Assembly (NCBI GenBank): GCA_964446935.1
Contig: CAYUQI010000001.1
Span: forward strand, 62,001-126,000
DNA from: UASB124 sp964446935
GTDB taxonomy: Bacteria > Babelota > Babeliae > Babelales > RVW-14
Reading direction: 5' to 3'
DNA: 64,000 bases
The translations under genes were made by a program, and so were the position numbers. The notes beneath the pieces were generated by a model. That model saw only the letters and a list, made by a program, of their open reading frames with translations. It was not told the DNA's origin and made no database searches. Below are positions 16,701 through 25,975 of this stretch, in pieces; positions within the stretch are counted from its first letter, which is position 1, and each line of letters starts with the position of its first letter.

Positions 16701-17413
16701 TTGCTTCGGTTGATAAACAATGTTCGATATTTTTGGGTGATGCAGCCTCATTTCCTATTCAACATAAAGCACCTGAATTTGTTGGCTTTTGTGATGAACT
16801 ACGGCAGCGATTAGGGCTTGATTATCTTGTATTTCAACATCAAGTGCATGGGATTTCCGGCTGGATTATCGATTCAGATGATCAACTATCACCTTCGGTA
16901 ATGTGTTTTATGCGTGATGGCGATTATATTATCACCAATCAACCTCGTGTTGGAATTGGAGTGCTTACAGCTGATTGTTTGCCGATTGTTTTTTATGCGC
17001 CAAGGCAAAGGATTGTTGCTGTGGCTCATGCCGGATGGCGTGGTTCGGTTGCTGGGATTGGGCCAATAGTAGTTCGCCAATTACAGGAACGTTTTTCAAT
17101 TTGCCCCTCAGATATAAAAGTATTTTTTGGACCATCAGCCAAGCGGTGTTGTTACTCCGTTAGTGATGATTTTCTCAACAATCTCAATTGCTTTGATTTC
17201 AAAGATAAACTTGTTATTCAAAAAAATAACGGGCTGTTTTTTGACAACCCGTTATTAAATCGTTTATTGCTTGAATCAGTCGGTGTTTTAGCTTCGAATA
17301 TTTCTGATGTCTACAACGTGTGTACGATATGTAATCCTGCTTACCATTCATACCGACGTACGGTTGATAAAGAACACTACAAAACCCAAGCAACTATTGT
17401 TTGGCTTTGTTAA
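16697..17413 (+). CDS. pgeF: Peptidoglycan editing factor / laccase-domain protein
   Basis: 238 residues, single Cu-oxidase_4/YfiH domain. Conserved metal-binding residues are His51 (QHQVHG), Cys94 (TADCLPIVF) and His111 (VAHAGWRGSV). The C-terminal hallmark CTICNPAYHSYRRT is present. Homologues act as purine nucleoside phosphorylase/adenosine deaminase-like enzymes and, in E. coli, remove wrongly incorporated L-Ser from peptidoglycan precursors. Which role applies here is undetermined. It overlaps the preceding HAS-barrel-like gene by 4 nt, and its stop overlaps the convergent downstream gene by 4 nt. Confidence 0.92.
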   Translation: MIASVDKQCSIFLGDAASFPIQHKAPEFVGFCDELRQRLGLDYLVFQHQVHGISGWIIDSDDQLSPSVMCFMRDGDYIITNQPRVGIGVLTADCLPIVFYAPRQRIVAVAHAGWRGSVAGIGPIVVRQLQERFSICPSDIKVFFGPSAKRCCYSVSDDFLNNLNCFDFKDKLVIQKNNGLFFDNPLLNRLLLESVGVLASNISDVYNVCTICNPAYHSYRRTVDKEHYKTQATIVWLC

Positions 17414-18687
17414 AGCACTTTGCCTTTGCCCTTTGCGGCTGCCCTTTTTGTTGGTTTTTTGATTGCCACTTTTTTGGTTGTAGGAGGTTTCACAACCTTG
17501 GGTTTTTGTGCTTCTGCTAATTTTTTAATACGTTCCATGTTTATTTTTTTTATTGTTTCATAAACCGTTCCAGGCATTTCCACATAGTCCATTAAGATCA
17601 TTGAAACAGGGATTTTTTCAACCTTTTGACAGTCTTCCAACCTTTGACGAATGATTTTTTCACTATTTAAGACGCTATAATCTGTTTCTTCTACCTTTAC
17701 ACCACCAATTTCAACTTGCTTCATTTTGTTAATAAATTCTACAAGATTTCCGGTTTTAGTTCCCTTTGGTATTGACCATCCTGCACCGTGTACAGCCAAA
17801 AAGGCTTGCGAATTGTTTTGTATGTACATTTTGCATGTTTTGCCCAGATCATCTTGCCAACGATACTCCCAATGTGTTGCTCGAGCAAATTCCCCATGAC
17901 TCTGATCTTTTGGATCACTATTCCAATCATTTAAATAAGGAGAATTTTGAGCATGGTTGCTTTCTTGTGTAAAGAGAATAACTCGTTTACCTGTTTTGCG
18001 CATTTCTCCGACAGTAGGCCACTTTTTTGTTGTATGCTCTGGTTTAAGAAGAAATGCATATTGAGCAAGCCCGCTGCGCTCAAGCATTTGTTCTAATTTT
18101 TTTCTTCTTTGCTCAGGGGTATAAAGAACGGCATTGTTTTTTTGTGATGCTTGTTGTAAATAATCTTCGAATATGATGATAGCAACATCTTTAGGATTGT
18201 TTGCTAGCAATTGAGCAAACCGTCTTAAGAATCCTTCGGCAGGTTCGATACCACCTGTTTTTTGGAATATAGAGAGCATACAGTTGCTTGTACTATCAGG
18301 GTCATGGCATAGCGCAATGTAAGGTTCACGTCTTTTTTCTGGATCTTCCCCGGTAAAGAAGCATTTTATCCTCTTCCAAACTGATGGTTTGTGGACGGCT
18401 TGTTCTTTTTCGGCTTGTCTGATTATTTGTCTGACAGGTGATTCCTCTTTGCGCCAGTGCAAATTAATTTTCCCGCCGCGAGCTCCTGCAGCCCATTGTT
18501 TTTCAAGACTTCCTTTTTGTTGTGCATAAAGCCAGCCGGATTCTTTGTTTTGAGGACTATTGTGAGCAAGTAATAGCAGTGCGTCGCTCAAAGACATATC
18601 ATCCGGCAGATAATCATATGAATAGACCACCGTTGTTGATAACAAAAGCAGGGCAGCACCAAGCAGCAATCCATGATTTTCTGTCAT
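17410..18687 (-). CDS. Exported PI-PLC-like phosphodiesterase
   Basis: 425 residues from the ATG at 18687, which follows AAAGGAGACT and begins the signal peptide (hydrophobic residues 6-22). The mature part resembles the PI-PLC X-domain TIM barrel: LLLLAHNS with His42, GARGGKINLHW as the first barrel strand, IALCHDP with His128, a FAQLLANNPKDVAIIIFEDY helix-strand, KRVILFTQ, and a terminal strand MILMDYVEMPGTVYETI. Bacterial PI-PLCs use two histidines for phosphodiester cleavage. A Lys/Pro-rich tail of about 35 residues (KPPTTKKVAIKKPTKRAAAK) ends the protein. Secretion and a membrane-lipid substrate are inferred; an effector role in a host is possible. Confidence 0.7.
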   Translation of the reverse strand: MTENHGLLLGAALLLLSTTVVYSYDYLPDDMSLSDALLLLAHNSPQNKESGWLYAQQKGSLEKQWAAGARGGKINLHWRKEESPVRQIIRQAEKEQAVHKPSVWKRIKCFFTGEDPEKRREPYIALCHDPDSTSNCMLSIFQKTGGIEPAEGFLRRFAQLLANNPKDVAIIIFEDYLQQASQKNNAVLYTPEQRRKKLEQMLERSGLAQYAFLLKPEHTTKKWPTVGEMRKTGKRVILFTQESNHAQNSPYLNDWNSDPKDQSHGEFARATHWEYRWQDDLGKTCKMYIQNNSQAFLAVHGAGWSIPKGTKTGNLVEFINKMKQVEIGGVKVEETDYSVLNSEKIIRQRLEDCQKVEKIPVSMILMDYVEMPGTVYETIKKINMERIKKLAEAQKPKVVKPPTTKKVAIKKPTKRAAAKGKGKVL

Positions 18688-18784
18688 AGTCTCCTTTCTC
18701 AAATGACAAAACCAATACAACGGACACCTTTTTGACTGTAGCAAAGAGGTGTTCGTTGCGGATACTTAAAAAATATAATTAAAG

Positions 18785-20719
18785 TTATCGTATTTTTGCG
18801 CCATTTTTAGCGATGCCATCGGTGGTGACAAGTTTCAGAGCTCCGGTTTCATCTTCAGACAGTAGCATCATGCCATGTGATTCAAGACCCATCATTTTAC
18901 GAGGCTTAAGGTTAACAACAAATACCCCTTGCTTGCCAATCAAATCTTCCGGTTTGAAATGTTGTGCAACACCGGATAAAATTTGCCGGTTACCAATGGT
19001 TCCAAGGTTAACCTGAAGTTTATATAATTTATCTGAACCTTGAACCTTTTCGCACTGATCAATAGTGCCTATGCACAACTGAATCTTGGCAAACTCATCT
19101 ATGGTGATTTCTGAAGAACTTGGTTGAGAAGGACTTGGTTCTTTGACCCCTGATGTTTCCTGGCAATGTGATTCTGGTTTCACGAACAAAGGCTCCGATG
19201 GCTTTGCGAGGGTAAAGATTTTATTCCACACTTGGTCGCGTAGTTCTTTTTCGTAATCGGTGCCGAGTTTAAATGAATGTCCAATCGATGCCAATAATGT
19301 TTCCATTTTTTTAGGCATGATTGGCCACAGCATAATGGCAGTTGCATATAAACCCTGACACGTTGATGCAATGACTTCATTGAAAAGTTCTTTGTTTTTT
19401 GTAGGTAGTGTCCATGGTTGTTGTGTATGAAAATAAGCATTGATATCAGAAACAAACTTAAAACATTCAGCTAAGGCACAATGAAATGAATATTTATTCA
19501 TCTCGTCCCAATAAGCTCTGAATGCTTCGCCACAGCGTTCTTTTAGCGCTGCTGAGCTTGGTTCAAGTGTTGCGGGAACCTTAACCTCGTTAATGTGGTT
19601 ATTATGTGCGAGCGTAAGCATGCGATTGAGCAGGTTACCGAGATTATTAGCTAGATCGGCAGTAATTCGTTCTTCTAGATCTTTAAGATCAAAGTTTCCA
19701 TCATGCGTGATGGCCATTTGTCTCGTAAGATAATAACGAATTGCTTCTATGCCGTACCATGTTGCAAGTTGTTCGGGATTGGCACAATTTCCAAGAGATT
19801 TAGACATTTTTTGTTCACCAACCAAAATGTATCCGTGAACAAGAAGTTTTTTGGGTAACGCCAACCCTGCTGCTATTAACAGAGCTGGCCAAATGACGGC
19901 GTGAAAGCGAAAAATATCCTTAGCCATAACATGGAGATCTGCTGGCCACCATTGTTTAAAGGTACTGGCGTCTTGTTGCGTTGGTTGTCCATACCCAATG
20001 CCTGTAATATAATTTGGTAATGCATCAACCCAGACATACACGGTATGTGCCGGGTCTCCTGGAAAGGGAATGCCCCATTTTACGTTTTTGCGTGAAATAC
20101 TTAAATCTTTTAATCCTGCTTTTACAAATGAAATGATTTCATTGAGTCGTTCTTTGGGTACGATAAAGTCAGGATTTTGTTCGTAGAATTTAAGTAATTG
20201 ATCCTGATAAGCAGAAAGTCTGAAAAAATAACCTTCTTCTGAATGCTGCGAGAGAGGCTTTTTGTGGAGTGCACAATGATAGACGCCTTTTTCATCCTTT
20301 ACTGCATCACTTTCAGTGACAAAGGCCTCACATCCAACACAATACCATCCGGAATAGGTTGATTTATAAATATCTCCTTGTTCTTGGAGCTTTTTTATGA
20401 GTTGATCTATGCCTTGTATGTGGCCTGCATCGGTCGTTCGTATGAATTTTGTATATTCAATTTCATACAGCTGCCATAAATGTTTGAAGGCAGGGATCAT
20501 TTCATCAACGAATTCGCGTGGTTTTTTCCCTTGAGCTTCCGCAGCTTCTTGCAGTTTTTGTCCATGTTCATCGGTACCTGTGAGGAAAAAAACATCTTTT
20601 CCCATAAGTTTTTGCCAACGAGTTGCTACGTCAGCAATGACGGATGAATAAAGGGTCCCAAGATGTGGTTTGGCATTTGGATAATAGGCTGGTGTTGTTA
20701 TATAAAATTTTTTAGTCAT
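18785..20719 (-). CDS. metG: Methionyl-tRNA synthetase
   Basis: 644 residues. Charges tRNA-Met for initiation and elongation. Class I signatures: HLGT in AYYPNAKPHLGTLYSSVIAD and KMSKS in EQKMSKSLGNCANP. A zinc-type insert WYCVGCEAFVTE is followed by CALH. The anticodon-binding helical domain comes next, then after a Ser/Pro-rich linker a C-terminal EMAP/OB-fold tRNA-binding domain (FAKIQLCIGTIDQCEKVQGSDKLYKLQVNLG), as in dimeric MetRS. The ATG at 20719 is preferred over an in-frame upstream start; it overlaps the lepB stop by 8 nt, implying coupling. Confidence 0.95.
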   Translation of the reverse strand: MTKKFYITTPAYYPNAKPHLGTLYSSVIADVATRWQKLMGKDVFFLTGTDEHGQKLQEAAEAQGKKPREFVDEMIPAFKHLWQLYEIEYTKFIRTTDAGHIQGIDQLIKKLQEQGDIYKSTYSGWYCVGCEAFVTESDAVKDEKGVYHCALHKKPLSQHSEEGYFFRLSAYQDQLLKFYEQNPDFIVPKERLNEIISFVKAGLKDLSISRKNVKWGIPFPGDPAHTVYVWVDALPNYITGIGYGQPTQQDASTFKQWWPADLHVMAKDIFRFHAVIWPALLIAAGLALPKKLLVHGYILVGEQKMSKSLGNCANPEQLATWYGIEAIRYYLTRQMAITHDGNFDLKDLEERITADLANNLGNLLNRMLTLAHNNHINEVKVPATLEPSSAALKERCGEAFRAYWDEMNKYSFHCALAECFKFVSDINAYFHTQQPWTLPTKNKELFNEVIASTCQGLYATAIMLWPIMPKKMETLLASIGHSFKLGTDYEKELRDQVWNKIFTLAKPSEPLFVKPESHCQETSGVKEPSPSQPSSSEITIDEFAKIQLCIGTIDQCEKVQGSDKLYKLQVNLGTIGNRQILSGVAQHFKPEDLIGKQGVFVVNLKPRKMMGLESHGMMLLSEDETGALKLVTTDGIAKNGAKIR

Positions 20720-21908
20720 AGTGCTTAAATCCTCTAAAGAATCTGTTCCATCGTGTATGCCGTGTCCAAAATTCAATAGGATGTTTGATCAGATCAAAGA
20801 GCCAGAAAGCTTCTTTGCTATCAATAGAATAAATAATAAAACTAGCACGACCATGGACAAAACTTTCATCAAGGAAAAGCCACCAACGGCTATCGATGCT
20901 GTTTTTACGGCTATCGCCCATAACCCAATATTTTCCTGCTGGTATCGTGAATGGCCCAAAGGTGTCGCGGGATATTGATGAACGATTGTCATAAATCGGT
21001 GTATAAGGGTAATCAAGTTCGGGTTCGTTGGTGCCTGGCTTTTTAACAATGTCAGTATCATCAATAGCATAAAATGGTTGGAAGTAGAGTTTTTTTGATG
21101 GGTCATAGGTGTATTTAACAACTTCGGTTTCATAACGTAAAAAGCTTGGAATTGATAGTAATCCAATGTGTGACCAAGGAATGAATCCTCGTGATGTACG
21201 AATCGAGATGAGAGGGTATTGATTTACATATGGCTCATTGAGCTTTTTTCCATTTAAATAAATAGTTGTTTTCCCATCTTCAATACGACCTTCAATAGTA
21301 TCACCAGGAATGGCAATAACCCGTTTAACCCAATTGTCTGGTCCTGATCCTAATCCGAGCAGTGGAATAGGGAACCCAATATATTTTTGCCAGAAATAAT
21401 TAATCGAGTTTGGTTGATCATACTCAAAATCTGGTCTATCAAATATGACAAGATCTCCACGTTTTACAGGCGAGACATAGTAGGCCATCTTGTTACCCCA
21501 AATGCGGTCACCAACCAGAATAGTTGGTTCAGCCGACCCTGTGGGAACGTGATAGAGGCCAAAAATAAAATTACGTAATACGAGTGCGAGACCAAGAGCT
21601 ACAACGATTGCCTCAACCCACTGGCGGAGAGGAGATTTGGTTAATTCATACATTTCTTTGTATAAGGCTTTAAATTTTTTAAGTTTTCCCTTGGTTACCG
21701 CAACATTGCCTTGTCCACTGGCGAGTAATGTAAGATCAACCTTGATATCACGATGCAAATTCTCAAGCGCTTCACATAGTTCTGAACTGCGCAAAAAAAA
21801 CTTGTTTTTGCCTTTTATTTTAAATTTTTCAACGGTTTTTTTAAACAAATCACGTTTGTTACTATATTTTTGTTCTAGTTTATTGAATGATTTTTCGAGT
21901 GCATTCAT
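20712..21908 (-). CDS. lepB: Signal peptidase I with long N-terminal extension
   Basis: 398 residues from the ATG at 21908. Removes signal peptides from exported proteins. Family S26 catalytic residues: Ser125 (VPTGSAEPTI, with Ala where the family usually has Met) and Lys195 (WVKRVIAIPGD). Box E is GKYWVMGDSRKNSIDSR. A membrane helix (about 98-118) precedes the Ser. The first 95 residues are a charged, probably coiled cytosolic extension absent from most homologues. A roughly 70-residue insert lies between boxes D and E. Downstream of potD in the same orientation and overlapping metG. Confidence 0.93.
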   Translation of the reverse strand: MNALEKSFNKLEQKYSNKRDLFKKTVEKFKIKGKNKFFLRSSELCEALENLHRDIKVDLTLLASGQGNVAVTKGKLKKFKALYKEMYELTKSPLRQWVEAIVVALGLALVLRNFIFGLYHVPTGSAEPTILVGDRIWGNKMAYYVSPVKRGDLVIFDRPDFEYDQPNSINYFWQKYIGFPIPLLGLGSGPDNWVKRVIAIPGDTIEGRIEDGKTTIYLNGKKLNEPYVNQYPLISIRTSRGFIPWSHIGLLSIPSFLRYETEVVKYTYDPSKKLYFQPFYAIDDTDIVKKPGTNEPELDYPYTPIYDNRSSISRDTFGPFTIPAGKYWVMGDSRKNSIDSRWWLFLDESFVHGRASFIIYSIDSKEAFWLFDLIKHPIEFWTRHTRWNRFFRGFKHYD

Positions 21909-21987
21909 AACAATCCAATCATAAAATAGTTTATGGCTAGTGTCCTTATGGACAGTATAGGAATAAATTCTTAAAAAAACGATGTTT

Positions 21988-23109
21988 CTATGCAAAACCT
22001 ACTGAAAGCCAGATTTCTTCGTTTCTTCTTACTTGTTCCATGGGGAATATTGGAATAAAAAGCTTTTTTAAAAGTGCCTCATTTGGAAATAAATGAGGAT
22101 TAGATAAATAGGTAGGCTTGATGTTTTTATGTGCATTTTTATTTGATGAATTATATTCGTAGGTATCACTGTTGAGTGTTGCCATTTTATCTGAAAGCAT
22201 AAAATTAATAAATTGTTGAGCCCATTCAACACGTTTGCTGCTTTGTGGTATAGCTAAATTTTCGATAATAAGGAGGCTTCCTTCTTTAGGAATGGCAAAA
22301 TCAAAGCGATCACTATTATTGAATATTTTGCGCACATAGTTGCTTGATATTAAGGCAATAGGAATAATGTTTGCGAACAGAAAATATTGTGAGCTGTGTA
22401 CGGTGTAAGACTCCACCCACTGTTTTTGTTCTATCAGTAATGCTTTGACTTTCTCTAATTCCTGATCAGAAAAAGCATTGGCATGCCCGAAGAGATATAG
22501 TCCTGCAATGACAATACTATCGCGCGCATCATCTAACATACATAGTCGATATGGAGCGGGAACAAGTCCTTGCTTACGGAGTATCTGTGGGTTTTGGAAA
22601 ATATAATTAAGTGACATATCTTCCGGTTTACATTTGAAAAAATTCTTATCGTATATCAGTCCGTATACATACCATTTGTGAGGAAGTGAATACATATTTT
22701 TAGGATCAAAATTTTGTGTCATAAGTCGATGATCAAGCGATGCAATATTGGGTATTTTTGCATGATCTATTGTGTGTAGTAATCCTTGTGCCCCCAAGCG
22801 GTCAATCATGTAATCAGAAAGATTGACTACATCATAGTCAGCTCCTTGATTAACTTGAAATTTTGCATAAATTTGTTCATCGATTTCTGCATAGGTAAGG
22901 TGGACTTTTATACCTGTTTCTTGTTCAAATTGTTTGATTGCTTCTGGGCTAAATGTTTCAACAAAGACACAGACGTTGATAGATTTTTCTGGTTTGAAAT
23001 AATCAAAAATAAGGGGAGAATAAAAAAATATGAATAGAATTCCTATATAGGCACCGATAATAATGGCTCTATTGGCAATTTGATACAGGAAAGGAGTGCG
23101 TAATTTCAC
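21988..23109 (-). CDS. potD: Polyamine ABC transporter substrate-binding protein
   Basis: 373 residues. The N-terminal hydrophobic stretch (residues 12-33) is a signal peptide or anchor. The mature domain has the PotD pattern: INVCVFVETFSPEAIKQFEQETGIKVHLTYAEIDEQIYAKF, YDVVNLSDYMIDRL, YSLPHKWYVYGLIYDK, and a C-terminal segment placing residues along the ligand cleft. Translation starts at GTG 23109 with AAGGGAT upstream. Last gene of the pot cluster; acts outside the inner membrane to deliver spermidine or putrescine to PotBC. The substrate is inferred from family and operon. Confidence 0.88.
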   Translation of the reverse strand: MKLRTPFLYQIANRAIIIGAYIGILFIFFYSPLIFDYFKPEKSINVCVFVETFSPEAIKQFEQETGIKVHLTYAEIDEQIYAKFQVNQGADYDVVNLSDYMIDRLGAQGLLHTIDHAKIPNIASLDHRLMTQNFDPKNMYSLPHKWYVYGLIYDKNFFKCKPEDMSLNYIFQNPQILRKQGLVPAPYRLCMLDDARDSIVIAGLYLFGHANAFSDQELEKVKALLIEQKQWVESYTVHSSQYFLFANIIPIALISSNYVRKIFNNSDRFDFAIPKEGSLLIIENLAIPQSSKRVEWAQQFINFMLSDKMATLNSDTYEYNSSNKNAHKNIKPTYLSNPHLFPNEALLKKLFIPIFPMEQVRRNEEIWLSVGFA

Positions 23110-23133
23110 GTTTTTGATCCCTTGCTTTGCGCG

Positions 23134-23928
23134 TTATTCATAAGGAATAACTTGGTCGGCAATTTTTAAGAAGCATAGCAATACTACTACCAGACTACTA
23201 ATAACAAGAAAGCATGTTGAGATAGCATTAATCATTGGATCAATTCCTGCTCTGATCATTGAATACACATATACCGATAGTGTTTGAATTTTAGGGCCCG
23301 AACAGAAAAAAGATATTAAAAAATCATCCATTGAAAGCGTGAAAACAAGGAGTGCAGATGCAAGAAGTGATGGTATGAGCAGCGGAACCAATATTTTACG
23401 AACGGTCTGAAAATATGTTGCACCTAAATCAAGAGAAGCCTCCGTGAGCTCCGGATCAAGTTCCACAAAACGTGCTTTGACAATAGGAATAACAAAACCG
23501 AGTCCCAACAACGTGTGGCCAGCGATAAGGCTTCCATAACCAAGTGGAATTCTAAAAAAAGTGAAAACACTTAAAATACCAATAGCAAGAACTATTTCTG
23601 GTAACAAAACGTTACTATAAAATAAATTTGCAACAATGTTTGAACGAAACCACCTGCTGGCAACAACAAAACAAGTGCCGATGATAACACTCAATATTGT
23701 TGTTGTAAGTGCAACAATAAGTGATGTTTGTAACGCTTCGAAAATTTCAACAGAATAAAGTAATTTTTTAAACCAACGCAGTGAAAATCCGGCCCATTTC
23801 ATTGACATGGTTGCATCATTAAACGAAAAAACAACGAGTACCAATATTGGTAGATATAAAAAAACGTACGTTAGGCAAAAAATAATAGGGGTAATGATTT
23901 TTGAGAAAAATTGTTTGTTTTCAATCAT
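23134..23928 (-). CDS. potC: Polyamine ABC transporter permease PotC
   Basis: 264 residues, six membrane helices. The ABC permease EAA loop is visible as EASLDLGATYFQTVRKILVPLLIPSLL. The start LTYVFLYLPILVLVVFSFND and FSMDDFLISFF near the end are typical of PotC/PotI rather than PotB. It lies between potB and potD with short gaps. Confidence 0.92.
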   Translation of the reverse strand: MIENKQFFSKIITPIIFCLTYVFLYLPILVLVVFSFNDATMSMKWAGFSLRWFKKLLYSVEIFEALQTSLIVALTTTILSVIIGTCFVVASRWFRSNIVANLFYSNVLLPEIVLAIGILSVFTFFRIPLGYGSLIAGHTLLGLGFVIPIVKARFVELDPELTEASLDLGATYFQTVRKILVPLLIPSLLASALLVFTLSMDDFLISFFCSGPKIQTLSVYVYSMIRAGIDPMINAISTCFLVISSLVVVLLCFLKIADQVIPYE

Positions 23929-23951
23929 TGTTAACTCGATTCATTGGACAA

Positions 23952-24872
23952 CTAACTCCAGAACTCGCGTAATTCGTTATTGGGATGAAATATGGCATGG
24001 TTATAAGCTTCTTTTCTTTTTTGTCTGAGTACTGAGAAGGTATATCCACCTAGTATTACAAGAACTGGTACCATTATTCCAACGATGACTAATGCTGATC
24101 CAACTTGCCAATCGCGTGATCGCAAGAATTTTTCAACGATAACGCTTCCCCAGAATACATATTTGGATCCACCAACAAGTGATGGAATGGCATATTCGCC
24201 AAATGATGGGATAAAAACAAGAAGAATACCCGAATAAACTCCAGACATTGATAGAGGAAAAACGATGCGTTTAAACGTTTCAAAACGATTTGCACCCAAA
24301 TCGGCAGATGCTTCAAAATAATTTTTGTTCATTTTTTCTAGTACTGCATAGATAGGCAAAATCATGAAGGGTAAATAGCATGAAATCATGACCAATACAA
24401 TGGTGAAATAGTTATTTAATAAATGGTATGAGGGAGAAATAATGCCCAGCGACTGTAAGGTTCGGCTGATAAAACCATTTTTTTCAAGAAGGAAAAACCA
24501 CGCATATACTTGTACAACCAGGCTTGTCCACGATGGTAAAATAAGAAGAAAAAGAAGATACGTTTTATAGCGCTTTGGAACCTTGAGTGCTAAAAAATAC
24601 GCGACTGGATAAGCGATAAGAAAACACAGAAAAGCCGTGAGGGTTGCTAATAAAAATGACTGTACAATAATTCGAAAATAAAGAGAGTTGAAAACTTGGG
24701 CATAGTGAGAAAAAGTAATAACATAAGTTTTAAGCGTTGGTGCATAATCGATGATGCTATGAACAGCAAGAAGTGCAAAAGGCATATATAAGAAAATAAA
24801 CTGCCAAAGCAACGCAGGGCATACAAAAACAAAATCAATATCTTGTGTAAATGTTCGTGCTATTCTTTTCAT
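23952..24872 (-). CDS. potB: Polyamine ABC transporter permease PotB
   Basis: 306 residues, six membrane helices. The EAA loop reads EASADLGANRFETFKRIVFPLSMSG. LLPSWTSLVVQVYAWFFLLEKNG and FIPSFGEYAIPSLVGG are PotB/PotH hallmarks. The ATG at 24872 overlaps the potA stop as TAATG, so translation is coupled to the ATPase. Confidence 0.92.
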   Translation of the reverse strand: MKRIARTFTQDIDFVFVCPALLWQFIFLYMPFALLAVHSIIDYAPTLKTYVITFSHYAQVFNSLYFRIIVQSFLLATLTAFLCFLIAYPVAYFLALKVPKRYKTYLLFLLILPSWTSLVVQVYAWFFLLEKNGFISRTLQSLGIISPSYHLLNNYFTIVLVMISCYLPFMILPIYAVLEKMNKNYFEASADLGANRFETFKRIVFPLSMSGVYSGILLVFIPSFGEYAIPSLVGGSKYVFWGSVIVEKFLRSRDWQVGSALVIVGIMVPVLVILGGYTFSVLRQKRKEAYNHAIFHPNNELREFWS

Positions 24873-25975
24873 TAACGTTCCAGCAAAACAACATTTTCTT
24901 TTTGGAAAAATAGATTAACATCGTCGTCGTAATCAATACTTTCTTGTGGGAAATGCTCTTCGTTTTGTTCAAAGACGAGAAGGTAATTGCCATTTTTGAG
25001 TCGTACACGGTATTGTGTCGAGCGTCCGTAATAAATAATGTCAACGACCTTGCCCGTTAGATGATTTGCAAACCCGTCTTTATGTTTTTTTGATATGAAA
25101 ATTTTTTCTGGTCGAATACTCATATAAAGTCTACAGCCAGGGATCATCCAAAATTTTTCACCGGGGGTATAGACGGCAAATAATCCAAGCCCTTCTACTT
25201 CTACAGAGTATTGATCGTTGGTAATGTGGAGTTTGCCCTCTATGATATTGGTGTTTCCAACGAAGGTTGCAACAAATCGTGAAGCCGGGAATTCATAAAT
25301 TTCTTTAGGAGTTCCCATTTGCTCAATATGGCCGTCTTTATTCATGATTGCCATTTGGTCGGAAACGGTGAGCGCTTCGAACTGATCATGGGTAACATAA
25401 ATAAATGTTGTTTGCAGTTTGTCTTGTAACTCACTCAATTCAATGAGCATTTCCTCCTTGAGTTTGAGGTCAAGTGCGGCTAATGGTTCATCAAGCAATA
25501 GTACTTCTGGCTCATTAATCAATACACGCGCGAGTGCGACTCGCTGTTGTTGGCCGCCGGACAGACTTCGTGGATATTTAGTTTCAAAGCCTGATAAACG
25601 AACCATTTTGAGAGCTTCTAGGACTTTGGTCCTGACTAAATCTTCAGTAATTTTTCGGATACGAAGGCTGTAAGCAACGTTTTCGAAGACAGAAAGATGA
25701 GGAAATAGTGCATACTGTTGAAATACCGTATTAATTTTGCGCTTATATACCGGTTTATGAGTAATATCCTCATTGTCTAAATAAATTTTTCCTGAATCAG
25801 CGGTTTCGAGTCCTGCTAATAATCTGAGGACTGTTGTTTTACCGCATCCGCTTGGTCCGAGCAATGCAAAAAATTGACCAAGAGGGATCTCTAGGCTCAA
25901 ATTATCTAAAACAGTTTCACCATCAAATGATTTTGAAATGCGTTCAAGACGAATATATTTCATGTTTTTTGTCAT
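24872..25975 (-). CDS. potA: Polyamine ABC transporter ATPase
   Basis: 367 residues. Walker A is GPSGCGKTT, the Q-loop is TVFQQYALFPHL, the signature is LSGGQQQRVALARVL, Walker B is VLLLDEPLAALD, and the H-loop is YVTHDQ. A C-terminal TOBE region (IRPEKIFIS, then a DIIYYGRSTQYRVRLKNG strand) regulates transport. Its start overlaps the preceding His-rich membrane protein gene by 4 nt (ATGA). Together with potBCD this is a complete importer, consistent with dependence on external polyamines. Confidence 0.94.
   Translation of the reverse strand: MTKNMKYIRLERISKSFDGETVLDNLSLEIPLGQFFALLGPSGCGKTTVLRLLAGLETADSGKIYLDNEDITHKPVYKRKINTVFQQYALFPHLSVFENVAYSLRIRKITEDLVRTKVLEALKMVRLSGFETKYPRSLSGGQQQRVALARVLINEPEVLLLDEPLAALDLKLKEEMLIELSELQDKLQTTFIYVTHDQFEALTVSDQMAIMNKDGHIEQMGTPKEIYEFPASRFVATFVGNTNIIEGKLHITNDQYSVEVEGLGLFAVYTPGEKFWMIPGCRLYMSIRPEKIFISKKHKDGFANHLTGKVVDIIYYGRSTQYRVRLKNGNYLLVFEQNEEHFPQESIDYDDDVNLFFQKENVVLLER

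Noticed and set aside
17226..17260. 9 bp inverted repeat AATAACGGG / CCCGTTATT inside pgeF
   Set aside because: Lies within a well-conserved coding segment with no T-run; most likely chance, not a terminator.
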